DNA from: an uncultured Christensenella sp.
GTDB taxonomy: Bacteria > Bacillota > Clostridia > Christensenellales > UBA1242
Assembly: GCA_910584815.1 (NCBI GenBank)
Contig: CAJUBT010000007.1
Span: forward strand, 1 to 55,728
Direction: 5' to 3'
Length of the DNA: 55,728 nucleotides
Shown here: positions 35,874-44,663 of the stretch, one piece after another
Numbering within the stretch: the first letter of the stretch is position 1
Layout: each line of letters begins with the position of its first letter
Position numbers and translations under genes: made by a program
Notes under the pieces: generated by a model
Seen by the model: only the letters and a program-made list of their open reading frames with translations
The model's database searches: none
Told to the model about the DNA's origin: nothing

Positions 35874-36038
35874 TTAGTTTTCCATATTATCTATGTTCTT
35901 TTTCATAAGAGTTTGTGCTTCTTCCTTAATTGCTTCTGTGCTGTTTTGCACAAATTTTTGGGCAGGTTTGCATAAACTTACTCCTACAGCACCTATCATC
36001 ACGCCAATGGCAATGCCAGTGTATAATAGATTTTTCAT
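35874..36038 (-). CDS. Small YtxH-like membrane protein, 54 residues
   Basis: ATG at 36038 on the minus strand opens a 54-codon frame ending at TAA 35876-35874. The product has one hydrophobic segment (about 4-24, LLYTGIAIGVMIGAVGVSL) and then a charged helix ending KKNIDNMEN, as in short YtxH-like proteins. CCTCC at 36050-36054 on the plus strand is a GGAGG ribosome binding site 11 bases upstream. A terminator follows its stop. Confidence 0.75.
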   Translation of the reverse strand: MKNLLYTGIAIGVMIGAVGVSLCKPAQKFVQNSTEAIKEEAQTLMKKNIDNMEN

Positions 36039-36161
36039 AATATTATTTTCCTCCTATGTATAGTATTTGCTTTAACTTTCATTTTTTTATTGTCAAAATT
36101 TGTAATTATTGCGGCAATGTCATTGTTTTTATAATTTCATATATTAAGTAGTTAAAATTAT

Positions 36162-36190
36162 TTGATTAATTTTTTGTTTTCTAGTAAAAT
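36162..36190 (+). promoter_or_regulatory. Promoter of frr
   Basis: TTGATT (36162-36167), 17-base spacer, TAAAAT (36185-36190). The transcript would start about 28 bases before the frr ATG. Confidence 0.65.
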
Positions 36191-36224
36191 TTGCTTATAT
36201 AATAAACTATTAAGGTGGTATTTT

Positions 36225-36794
36225 ATGCAATTAGAGAATTTTGATGAAATTATGCTTAACTTTGAAGATGGTTTAAACAAAAAAATTGATAGATTAAAAT
36301 ATGAATATTCTATTATTCGTGCAGGAAGGGCAAATGCCAAAATTTTAGAAAAGGTTTTAGTTAACTATTATGGAACTATGACCCCTATAACTCAAATGGC
36401 AAATGTTTCTGTTCCAGAAGCTCGTATGATTTTAATTTCCCCTTGGGATATTTCCACTGTTAAAGAAATTAACAAGGCAATTTTAGGTAGCGACTTAGGT
36501 GTAACACCAACTGATGATGGTAGGGTAATTAGGCTTGTTTTCCCAAGTTTAACAGAAGAAAAACGAAAAGAAATTGTTAAAGAAGTTAAAAAGATTTGTG
36601 AAGAAACAAAAATTGGAATAAGAAATGAACGCAAAGATGTGCTAGAAATATTTAAAAATGCTGAAAAAGATAAAAAATTAACGAAAGATGAACTTGAAAG
36701 TGCTAATAATGATGTTCAAAAACTTGTAGATAAATTTAACGATTTATCAGACTCTTTATGTAGCCAAAAAGAAAAAGAAGTAATGGAAGTTTAA
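36225..36794 (+). CDS. frr: Ribosome recycling factor
   Basis: 189 residues. Splits post-termination ribosomes together with EF-G. Family blocks are IRAGRANAKILEKVLVNYYG, NVSVPEARMILISPWD, IKK-type NKAILGSDLGVTPTDDG and LTEEKRKEIVKEVKK, with the three-helix bundle at both ends. ATG 36225 has AAGGTGG 7 bases upstream; the longer frame starting at 36162 would overlap the promoter. It starts the frr-uppS-cdsA-rseP series; pyrH and tsf, which normally precede it, are not in the window. Confidence 0.97.
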   Translation: MQLENFDEIMLNFEDGLNKKIDRLKYEYSIIRAGRANAKILEKVLVNYYGTMTPITQMANVSVPEARMILISPWDISTVKEINKAILGSDLGVTPTDDGRVIRLVFPSLTEEKRKEIVKEVKKICEETKIGIRNERKDVLEIFKNAEKDKKLTKDELESANNDVQKLVDKFNDLSDSLCSQKEKEVMEV

Positions 36795-36964
36795 TTTTTT
36801 ATTATCGGCAGACTTTTATAAAAATATCCTAAATTAAAAAACTTATTGTTAAATTATTTTAACAAGTTACATTAATAGGGTTAAAAAATATATAATTCTG
36901 TTTAGTAAATTAAAAATTTAGAACATCATACAAAATTTAAGAAAAATTTAAAAAGAGAATTATA

Positions 36965-37702
36965 ATGAAAAAAAATAAACTTAATGAAACAGAAACTAAA
37001 CAGGAATTAGACCTAACCAGATTGCCAAAACATATTGGAATTATAATAGATGGCAATGGAAGATGGGCAAAACAACGCGGCTTAACTCGTAGTATGGGGC
37101 ATAAAGCAGGTTTTGAAAATGTTAAAAAAATTTTTAAAGCTGTATATGCTCTTGGCATAAAACATTTAACCATTTATTGCTTTTCAACAGAAAATTGGAA
37201 TAGACCAAAAGAAGAAGTAGACTATTTAATGGATACTTTTAGAAAAATGTTAAAATCTAACTATTTTGCCGATTTAAATTTTAAACCTAAACTTAATGTT
37301 TGTGGAGACCCAACTAGGTTCGCTCCAGATATTCAAGAACTAATTGCATTAAGAATGGAAGAAACAAAAAATAATACCGATATTACTCTTAACCTTTGTA
37401 TGAACTATGGGGGAAGAAGTGAAATAGTTTACGCTGTAAACGCCGCAATAAAAGATGGCGTTAAAGAGTTTGATATTAACACCTTAAACAATTATTTATA
37501 CACAAAAGGGCAACCAGACCCAGATTTAATTATTAGAACAAGTGGAGAAATTAGGCTTAGCAATTTCCTTTTATGGCAGTGTGCATATGCCGAGTTTAGT
37601 TTTCCAAAGATTTATTGGCCTGCCTTTACAGAAGAAGATTTAAAAAATTGTTTAATAAATTATCAAAATAGAGATAGGCGTTTTGGCTCAATTAAAAGTT
37701 AA
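36965..37702 (+). CDS. uppS: Undecaprenyl diphosphate synthase
   Basis: 245 residues. Adds isoprene units in cis to make the C55 lipid carrier for the cell wall. Motifs: IIIDGNGRWAKQRG with catalytic Asp29, GHKAGFENVK, YCFSTENWNRP, and DLIIRTSGEIRLSNFLLWQ with AYAEF. The first about 20 residues are a charged extension. It lies between frr and cdsA as in other Firmicutes. Confidence 0.97.
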   Translation: MKKNKLNETETKQELDLTRLPKHIGIIIDGNGRWAKQRGLTRSMGHKAGFENVKKIFKAVYALGIKHLTIYCFSTENWNRPKEEVDYLMDTFRKMLKSNYFADLNFKPKLNVCGDPTRFAPDIQELIALRMEETKNNTDITLNLCMNYGGRSEIVYAVNAAIKDGVKEFDINTLNNYLYTKGQPDPDLIIRTSGEIRLSNFLLWQCAYAEFSFPKIYWPAFTEEDLKNCLINYQNRDRRFGSIKS

Positions 37703-37761
37703 AAATTACTATTGACTTTTGTTGCTGTTTGCGTTATTAATTCATTAGGAGAAAATTTAAA

Positions 37762-38703
37762 ATGAAAGACAAAGTTAAAATGGGCTTAATTCTTACACTA
37801 TGTTTGTTATTGTGCCTTTTTATAGAATTCTGGTCGACATATGTGTTCGATTTTATTGTGTTGGGTTTATCATTAATTGCAGTTATAGAATTTAGAAAAC
37901 TTCAATTAAAAGCGGGCAACCCACAAATAGACTATTGCCCAGAAGTTGCGTGCTTTTTAATTTTTGTTATAACTTTTACAAGTTGTCTTTGTAAATTAGG
38001 TGCTGGTTGGATACTTATTTTGGTTTTTGCAACCATAATATTAATTTATTTAATTATGTACCTAGGCGGTTTCTTATTTTTTAAAAAAGAATATGAAAAC
38101 GATGAATTTAGAAAAATTTCTAATATGTCTGTAAAACAATTTTCGCTATTCAAAGCAAATAACACCCTTGCTTGTATGGTTTATCCAACAATACCAATGT
38201 TCTTTTTATATCTTATAAATCACATTTCTGGCATAGGTTTAGTTACTCTTGAAAATAACACTGTTGGTGTGCCAATGGGTTTGTTTGGCTTAATTTTATT
38301 GTTTGCAGTTTGTTGTTTAACCGACACATTCGCAATGCTTTTTGGCTTACTTATTAAAGGTAAAGTTATATTCCCAAAAATAAGTCCTAAAAAGACCATT
38401 GCAGGTTGTTGCTTTGGATTGCTAGGGGGCGTTGTTGGTGCATTATTAACTTATTTGGTTTTCTATTTAATTTTCCCATCTATAATGATTATTGCACCTT
38501 GGTGGGCAGTTGCTCTTGTTGGTTTGGCAGGTTCAGTTTTTGCCGAATGTGGAGATTTTTTTGAATCTTATTGCAAACGCAAAGCGCAAGTTAAAGATGC
38601 TGGGGAAATATTTAGAAGCCACGGTGGCGTTATAGATAGGCTAGACTCTATTATGTTTACAGCACCATTTATTTTTATTTGCTTATTATTCCTTTTCGGC
38701 TAA
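37762..38703 (+). CDS. cdsA: Phosphatidate cytidylyltransferase
   Basis: Makes CDP-diacylglycerol from phosphatidate and CTP in the membrane. 313 residues with seven or eight spans. The family signature is near the end: SPKKTIAGCCFG in the middle and SHGGVIDRLDSIMFTAP at the C terminus. TTAGGAGAAA precedes the ATG. It is 59 bases after uppS. dxr normally follows but rseP comes next here. Confidence 0.95.
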   Translation: MKDKVKMGLILTLCLLLCLFIEFWSTYVFDFIVLGLSLIAVIEFRKLQLKAGNPQIDYCPEVACFLIFVITFTSCLCKLGAGWILILVFATIILIYLIMYLGGFLFFKKEYENDEFRKISNMSVKQFSLFKANNTLACMVYPTIPMFFLYLINHISGIGLVTLENNTVGVPMGLFGLILLFAVCCLTDTFAMLFGLLIKGKVIFPKISPKKTIAGCCFGLLGGVVGALLTYLVFYLIFPSIMIIAPWWAVALVGLAGSVFAECGDFFESYCKRKAQVKDAGEIFRSHGGVIDRLDSIMFTAPFIFICLLFLFG

Positions 38704-38712
38704 AAAATTGCT

Positions 38713-38791
38713 TCACTTTGGGTTACAAAATAAATTTTAGGTTATAAATTATATAGTTTATAACTAAATATATTTTTGTACACCAAAGTGA
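38713..38791. repeat. 79-base imperfect palindrome after cdsA
   Basis: Outer arms TCACTTTGG (38713-38721) and CCAAAGTGA (38783-38791) match exactly. Inside, TTACAAAA faces ATTTTTGTA, and TTTAGGTTATAAA faces TTTATAACTAAA around a central loop. A second stem (ATTTTATT with AATAAAAT, 38791 onwards) and a T-run follow. It may be a compound terminator or a small mobile palindrome. The rest of this 350-base gap up to rseP holds nothing else I can name. Confidence 0.6.
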
Positions 38792-39053
38792 TTTTATTGT
38801 AAGAATAATAAAATTTTTAGCAAAATAATAAACTATTATTATAATAATGTTTTGTAAAATAAAAATATCATAATTTTTTTATTAAAAATTTTTTAATTTC
38901 AATAAATAATTTTAATGTTAATTTTTTAACATACAATTAAGTTTTAGTTTAACTATAATTTTTTATAAATAATAATTATAATTAACAAATAACTTTTTAT
39001 GCTTTAATAAAATTTATGTTAAATAACTTTAAAAAAGGAGGACAACCATAAAT

Positions 39054-40367
39054 ATGGCAAATATGTTACTATCACTTGGAAGTGTTTTAACTTCAATTTT
39101 ATATATAGCACTTGCAATTGTAGTTCTTCTTTTTATGATTTTAATACACGAATTTGGTCATTATACAGCTGGTAAGCTTTTAAAATTTAAAATAAACGAA
39201 TTTTCAATTGGTTTTGGTAAAGCCATTTTTAAAAAAACTAAAAAGAATGGGGAAGTGTTTTCTTTAAGAATTTTTCCTCTTGGCGGATTCTGTGCCTTTG
39301 AAGGTGAAGATGATGATAAACCAGAAACTAAAGGTGCTTTTAATAGCCAAAAACCTTGGAAGCGTTTAATAGTGCTTTTTATGGGTGCCTTTTTTAACTT
39401 TCTATCCGCAATTATTTTTGCAGCAATTCTTCTTATGACTTTTGGTTATAGCGATAGAGTTCAAGTTGTTAATGTTGTGCCTCCAGCACATATAGTAGAA
39501 ACAAATGCCGATTGGTTAAAAGAAGGCGATGTTATACACGCTGTTAACGGAAAAGAAACAAATTTTATTAATGATGAATATTTTATAACAATGATAACAA
39601 ACTTCAAAGCAGAAGAAGACTTTGTTGTGTCTGTTTATCGAAATGGCGAAAATGTTGATCTAACCATTCATAAATCTTGGTTTGAATTAGATAGCAAGCA
39701 AGATGATGTTTATGGTAAAGTTTATAGTTTAAATGGAGAAGATTTCTTTATAAAACAAGATGCCACAACTGGCGTTTACAAATTGCATAATGTAAAGTAC
39801 CCAGATGGGAAAACAACAACCTTTGATAGTGAAACAAATTTAATTACTTTAACTTTTAGCGAAAATGGAGCAGAATTCAAAGAAACATTTAAATTAGAGT
39901 TTGATGCGGAAAACAACCCAATTTTAACAAGTGCAAAAATAGGGGTCTCTACTAAAAATTATGTTTATGGTTTTTTTGAAGCTATTGGCAAAACTTTTGA
40001 ATTTTGTTTTGGTTGGGCTTGGAAAATTTTAAAAGCTATATTCCAACTAATAACTGGGCAAACTGCACTTGCTGATATGGGTGGAACAATAACCACAGTA
40101 AAATTTATGGCAACTGCTTCTCAAACAAACATTGCAAATTTACTATTGCTAATTCCTGTTATTTCAATTAATTTGGCAGTGTTTAACTTATTGCCTATAC
40201 CAGCCCTTGATGGTGCAAGAATGGTTTTTGTTTTAATAGAATGGATAAGAAAAAAACCTATAGATAGAAAATTGGAAGGAAAAATTCACTTTATAGGTTT
40301 AATGGTTCTATTTGGTTTTGTAATAGTTATGGATTTATTACAATTGTTTGTTTTTAAAAGATTTTAA
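39054..40367 (+). CDS. rseP: RseP/RasP-type site-2 protease
   Basis: 437 residues. Intramembrane zinc protease that cuts anti-sigma factors and leftover signal peptides. HEFGH (32-36) lies in the first span, one PDZ-like domain spans about 125-180, a charged insertion follows, and the last ligand motif PIPALDGARM has Asp386. Four spans are visible. AAAGGAGG is 12 bases before the ATG. Position after cdsA is typical. Confidence 0.94.
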   Translation: MANMLLSLGSVLTSILYIALAIVVLLFMILIHEFGHYTAGKLLKFKINEFSIGFGKAIFKKTKKNGEVFSLRIFPLGGFCAFEGEDDDKPETKGAFNSQKPWKRLIVLFMGAFFNFLSAIIFAAILLMTFGYSDRVQVVNVVPPAHIVETNADWLKEGDVIHAVNGKETNFINDEYFITMITNFKAEEDFVVSVYRNGENVDLTIHKSWFELDSKQDDVYGKVYSLNGEDFFIKQDATTGVYKLHNVKYPDGKTTTFDSETNLITLTFSENGAEFKETFKLEFDAENNPILTSAKIGVSTKNYVYGFFEAIGKTFEFCFGWAWKILKAIFQLITGQTALADMGGTITTVKFMATASQTNIANLLLLIPVISINLAVFNLLPIPALDGARMVFVLIEWIRKKPIDRKLEGKIHFIGLMVLFGFVIVMDLLQLFVFKRF

Positions 40368-40413
40368 ATCAAATCTTTTACCTAAATAGTAAAATTGCTT
40401 TAAAAGAATACTT

Positions 40414-41997
40414 ATGATAGAAAATAATAAATTAGTTTTGGAAATATTAGAAAAGACAGGTCTTAGTTTTTTTAAACTAAGAAATGTCTTTTATTCTATT
40501 CCAACTAACAGTTGTGAAATTTCAATTATTTATCCTAGCAATTACAATTTAACTGATGTTGAAAGGGAAAAAGTAAAAAGCACTATTATAAATTACATTA
40601 ATTTAAATAATTGCAAAATTATTGTTAAAATTAACAAAAGTTTTGTTGAAGAAGACTTAATTCAAAATCAAATAATTAAATTTTTAAATAAAAATTATCC
40701 AGTAATTTCTAGTACCATAAATTTAAGTAATATTGCAATTTATATAGATAGTAACGAAAAAGTTCGTATTAGGTTTGGTTTAGAAGAGGGGTTATATAAC
40801 CATTTTATTAAATTTAATATAGATAAATTTCTAATAGAAAATTTAGAAAAAAACTTTTGTGCTAATTTTGAAGTTAATGCTGTGTGTTATCAAAAATCAA
40901 AAATTGAAGAAGAAATTTTAACCGAGAGGGTAGAAAACTTAAAGCGTAAAAGTGACCTTGATGCACTCCTTCATTTATCAAAAGATAAATATATTGTTAA
41001 AGATGTTAAAGTTATTGTAGGTAATGAAATAAATTTTCAACCAAAACATATATCAAGTATTAAAGAACCTTGCGAAGATTGTGTTATCGCTGGAAAAATT
41101 TCATTTTTAACAGAACGCACTTTTAATTCTAAACGCAAAAAGAAGAATAAAGATGGAACAGAAGAGCCAATTGTAAAACCATACTTTAATTTTACTTTGC
41201 GAGATAGTTCAGCAAGCATCAGTGCAGTAATTTTTCCAAGCAAGGCAAAATATCATAAAATGAATTTGCTTAGTGATGGTAATGAAGTATTGGTGCGTGG
41301 TAGAATAAGTAAATATAACGATAAATTAGAAATTTTTGTAAAGGATATTAGTCTTTGTTCTTTGCCTAGTAAAAATGAAGTTGTTACAAGTGTTGTTGAA
41401 AGTGAAATAACCGATTATAGATATGTTAAACCTGTTAAATATAGCAGTTTTAAACAATCTAACTTATTTGAAAGTGCAAAAAAATTATCTAAAGAAGTGT
41501 TAAATCATACCTTTGTTGTTTACGATTTTGAAACAACTGGCATCAATCCTGTTACAGATGAAATTATAGAAATTGGTGCCTTAAAAATTGTGAATGGTGA
41601 ATTTAGTGAAGTGTTCACAACTCTTGTTAATCCAATGCGACCAATACCTCCAAGTGCTACAAAAGTAAACAGAATAACCGATGATATGGTTGCAAACGCT
41701 TATACCATAAACCAGGTGATTTGCGATTTTTACCTTTTCTGTAAAGATTGCCAAATGGTTGGTTATAATAACATTGCTTTTGATAGTTTATTTTTAATAA
41801 ATGCGGGCAAAAGGGTAGGAATTAATTTTTCAAACACGCAAGTAGATGCTTTTTTACTTGCAAAAAACAAACTTTTAGGGCTTAAAAACTATAAACTTTC
41901 CTCTGTATCAAAATATTTAGAAGTAAACCTTATAGATGCACATAGGGCTTTAAACGATGTGTTAGCTACTGCCGAATGTTTTTTGAAACTTTACTAA
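40414..41997 (+). CDS. PolC-derived 3'-5' exonuclease (polymerase domain absent)
   Basis: 527 residues at the usual polC position between rseP and rimP. Residues 1-200 resemble the PolC N-terminal domain, 210-345 the PolC OB fold (CVIAGKISFLTER, YFNFTLRDSSASISAVIFP, VLVRGRISKYNDKLEIFV), and 365-527 a DnaQ-type DEDDh exonuclease with Asp371 and Glu373 (VYDFETTG), Asp457 (NIAFDS), His510 and Asp515 (AHRALND). The PHP domain that surrounds the exonuclease in PolC, and the whole polymerase, are missing. All exonuclease ligands are kept, so the protein may proofread in trans. Real PolC or DnaE must lie elsewhere. Confidence 0.85.
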   Translation: MIENNKLVLEILEKTGLSFFKLRNVFYSIPTNSCEISIIYPSNYNLTDVEREKVKSTIINYINLNNCKIIVKINKSFVEEDLIQNQIIKFLNKNYPVISSTINLSNIAIYIDSNEKVRIRFGLEEGLYNHFIKFNIDKFLIENLEKNFCANFEVNAVCYQKSKIEEEILTERVENLKRKSDLDALLHLSKDKYIVKDVKVIVGNEINFQPKHISSIKEPCEDCVIAGKISFLTERTFNSKRKKKNKDGTEEPIVKPYFNFTLRDSSASISAVIFPSKAKYHKMNLLSDGNEVLVRGRISKYNDKLEIFVKDISLCSLPSKNEVVTSVVESEITDYRYVKPVKYSSFKQSNLFESAKKLSKEVLNHTFVVYDFETTGINPVTDEIIEIGALKIVNGEFSEVFTTLVNPMRPIPPSATKVNRITDDMVANAYTINQVICDFYLFCKDCQMVGYNNIAFDSLFLINAGKRVGINFSNTQVDAFLLAKNKLLGLKNYKLSSVSKYLEVNLIDAHRALNDVLATAECFLKLY

Positions 41998-42302
41998 AAC
42001 AAAAAATAAAATTTGTTTTACTTAATAATTGTAATAAACCAAAGCCTTGTGTTAAAAAAACTTTTAGAAAATAAAAATTATTTTATATATTAAATTAAAA
42101 ATGCTTATTATATTCTTTTAAAACTTTTATATTTTAGTTTTTAACAATTAAGATAATTGTCTTTTATAAAAATTAACTAAATTTATTTATTTTTTTCTAA
42201 TTATTTATTATTTGCAATAAAATTAAACAAAAACATTAAATTTTTGCCTTTTAATTTAAAAATCATAATTAAAAAACCTAAAAGGGTTTACAAAAAAAAT
42301 AC
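41998..42302. other. AT-rich spacer after the PolC-like gene; no polymerase remnant
   Basis: I looked for PHP or polymerase fragments in all frames and found none, nor any other gene. It ends at the rimP promoter. Confidence 0.5.
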
Positions 42303-42331
42303 TTGATATTTTATATGGGTTGTGGTAAAAT
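42303..42331 (+). promoter_or_regulatory. Promoter of the rimP-nusA-infB operon
   Basis: TTGATA (42303-42308), 17-base spacer, TAAAAT (42326-42331) with TG one base before. Start is expected near 42338, about 66 bases before rimP. Confidence 0.75.
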
Positions 42332-42340
42332 AATTACATC

Positions 42341-42384
42341 TTAAAAATAATTATTTTAAGAGTGGGCGTTTGTTCCACTCTTAA
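42341..42384 (+). ncRNA. rimP leader-type structured 5' UTR
   Basis: TTAAGAGTGG (42356-42365) pairs perfectly with CCACTCTTAA (42375-42384) around GCGTTTGTT. The left arm overlaps a second self-complementary block (42341-42358), so two structures exclude each other. A GAGTGGG-type hairpin just before rimP matches the known rimP leader element of Firmicutes, thought to control the nusA operon. There is no T-run directly after it. Confidence 0.7.
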
Positions 42385-42403
42385 TTGTTAATTAAGGAGT
42401 TTT

Positions 42404-42862
42404 ATGCAAGGTAAAACAGCAAGCGTTGTTGAAAACGCATTAAAGGAAACTATACAAAATTTGGGCTTTGAACTTTATGAGGTTGAATATGTTAAAAAAC
42501 AAAATGGTATGAACCTAACATTGTTTATAACCAATAAAGATAGGCCAATTACTATAGAGGATTGCGAACTTGTTCATCGAACAGTTGACCCTATTTTAGA
42601 TGAAGTTAACCCAACAGGAGATGCTAGTTACTACCTTAATGTTTCTTCTGTAGGTCTTGATAGACCTCTTAAAATAGATAAAGATTTTAACCGTTGTTTA
42701 AATAAAGAGGTTATTGTTAAACTATATTCTGGTGCTCAAAAAGAATTTATTGGCACAATAGATAGTTTTACAGATAAAGAGCTTGTTTTAATTGTTAATG
42801 GAGTTTCAACTTCAATTTCAAGGCAAAATATTGCGTTATGTAAACAAAACATAACTTTTTAA
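42404..42862 (+). CDS. rimP: Ribosome maturation factor RimP
   Basis: 152 residues. Assists 30S assembly. The N-terminal alpha/beta domain contains GFELYEVEYVKKQNGMNLTLFI and the conserved SSVGLDRPLK turn; the C-terminal Sm-like domain holds the KEFIGTIDSF strand pair. TAAGGAG precedes the ATG. It heads the nusA-infB operon. Confidence 0.95.
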   Translation: MQGKTASVVENALKETIQNLGFELYEVEYVKKQNGMNLTLFITNKDRPITIEDCELVHRTVDPILDEVNPTGDASYYLNVSSVGLDRPLKIDKDFNRCLNKEVIVKLYSGAQKEFIGTIDSFTDKELVLIVNGVSTSISRQNIALCKQNITF

Positions 42863-42994
42863 TTCATTTAAAATTTATTAGTTTTAACTTGTGAAAAATA
42901 TTAATGGCTTAAAGTTTAAATTTCAAAAAAGAATTAAAAATATAAAATAACAAAAGAAAATAAAAACAGATATTTAAAGGAGAATAAATAAAAA

Positions 42995-44257
42995 ATGGTA
43001 AACAAAGATTTTTTTGTAGCGTTGGAAGACTTAGAAAGAGAAAAGAAAATTAACAAGGAGTTTTTTATAGAAGCATTAGAAAGTGCTTTAACTTCTGCTT
43101 ATAAAAAGAATTTTGGAGAAGCAAAATCTGCAAGCGTAAAACTTAACCCAGAAAAAAACACCATAAAAGTTTATGGTTATAAAACTATTGTAGAAGAAGT
43201 TAACGACCCAGATAAAGAAATAAGTTTGCAAGACGCAAAAAAAATAAAAAAATCTTATAAAATTGGCGATGTTATTATGGAAGAAGTTACTCCAAAAGAA
43301 TTTGGAAGAATAGCTGCCCAAATAGCAAAACAAGTTGTTTTACAAAAATTAAGAGAAGCTGAACATCAAGTTGCAATGAGTGAACTTAGCGAAAAACAAA
43401 ATGAACTTGTTACTGGCTTAATAAGAAGAATAGATGCTGGCATTGTTTATGTTGAAATTCCAGGTTCTAAAACTGAAGGTGTTATGCAAGAAAACGACCA
43501 AATACCTGGCGAAAACTATGCAATAGGCGATAGAATAAAAGTTTATGTTAAAAATATTAAAGATTCCACAAAATCAACTTATGTACAAGTTTCACGCAGT
43601 AATGTTGGTTTTGTTAAACGCTTATTTGAACTTGAAGTTCCAGAAATTAAAACCGGCGAAGTTGAAGTTAAAAACATAACCCGTGAAGCTGGCTACAGAA
43701 CAAAAATGTCTGTTTATTGCAAAAATCCTAATATAGATGTTGTTGGTGCTTGCGTTGGTAATAAGGGGATGAGAATAAACGCTATAGTTAATGAACTTAA
43801 TGGCGAAAAAATTGATATAATAGAATATTCCGATAATCCACTAGAATATATTGCAAGAGCATTAAGTCCAGCAAAAGTTACCACTGTATATGCTTTAGAG
43901 GGTAGTAACTATGCTAGAGCTGTTGTGCCAGATGATAAACTTTCTCTTGCTATTGGTAAAAGCGGACAGAATGTAAGGTTGGCAGTAAAACTTACAGGTT
44001 GGAAAATAGATGTTAAATCTGAAAGTGTAGCAAGACAAATTGATGGTGAACTTTTCTACAATATAGATAAAGAAGCAAATGATGAAGAATTATATAATGC
44101 AACAGAAAATCTTGGTGGAGAAGATTTTGTTATGCCAGAAACTACTAATTTAGATGATGAAAATAAAAACGCAGAAATTAAAGAACCAGTAAGTAGTTTT
44201 GATGAACAGAATTTTGATGAACAAACCGATAATTTGTTTGATGATATAGACTTGTAA
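42995..44257 (+). CDS. nusA: Transcription elongation/termination factor NusA
   Basis: 420 residues: N-terminal RNA polymerase-binding domain (1-130), S1 domain (about 135-200, GLIRRIDAGIVYVEI), then KH1 and KH2 (VGACVGNKGMRINAIVNEL and LAIGKSGQNVRLAVKLTGWKID), ending in an acidic tail of about 70 residues rich in Asp, Glu and Asn. No C-terminal acidic repeats of the proteobacterial type. AAAGGAG precedes the ATG. Confidence 0.97.
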   Translation: MVNKDFFVALEDLEREKKINKEFFIEALESALTSAYKKNFGEAKSASVKLNPEKNTIKVYGYKTIVEEVNDPDKEISLQDAKKIKKSYKIGDVIMEEVTPKEFGRIAAQIAKQVVLQKLREAEHQVAMSELSEKQNELVTGLIRRIDAGIVYVEIPGSKTEGVMQENDQIPGENYAIGDRIKVYVKNIKDSTKSTYVQVSRSNVGFVKRLFELEVPEIKTGEVEVKNITREAGYRTKMSVYCKNPNIDVVGACVGNKGMRINAIVNELNGEKIDIIEYSDNPLEYIARALSPAKVTTVYALEGSNYARAVVPDDKLSLAIGKSGQNVRLAVKLTGWKIDVKSESVARQIDGELFYNIDKEANDEELYNATENLGGEDFVMPETTNLDDENKNAEIKEPVSSFDEQNFDEQTDNLFDDIDL

Positions 44258-44278
44258 TTTGCTTAAAAGGAAAGAAAT

Positions 44279-44545
44279 ATGCAAAAAAAAATTCCTTTAA
44301 GAATGTGCATTGCTTGCAGAACAATGCAACCAAAAAAAAACTTAGTTAGAATTGTTAAGAACAATGAAAACCAAATTTTTTTAGATGCTTCCTTTAAAGC
44401 AAACGGTAGAGGAGCATATATTTGCAATAATCAAACTTGCTTTGATAAATGCATTAAAACAAAAGCCCTTAACAGAGCCTTTAAGTGTGAAATTTCACAA
44501 GACCTTTTAGAAAATTTGAAAGAAAACATAGTTAAGGATAACTAA
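44279..44545 (+). CDS. ylxR: YlxR (DUF448) RNA-binding protein
   Basis: 88 residues with RMCIACRTMQPKKNLVRIV at the start and GRGAYICNNQTCFDKCIK in the middle, as in YlxR. It is 21 bases after nusA, the usual place. YlxQ, the L7Ae-like protein that commonly follows, is absent here. Confidence 0.94.
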   Translation: MQKKIPLRMCIACRTMQPKKNLVRIVKNNENQIFLDASFKANGRGAYICNNQTCFDKCIKTKALNRAFKCEISQDLLENLKENIVKDN

Positions 44546-44663
44546 TTTTTTAATTTTATAAGTTTTAAATTAATATATATAATTAGAAAAATAAAACAGG
44601 CTTTATAAATATAAAAATCATATATTTAAAATATAAAAAGCAAAAATTGTAGGAGTGTAAACT

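Noticed and set aside
40414..42302. Frameshifted full-length polC
   Set aside because: No PHP or polymerase sequence is found in any frame after the stop; the gap before rimP is only 406 bases, far too small for the missing part.
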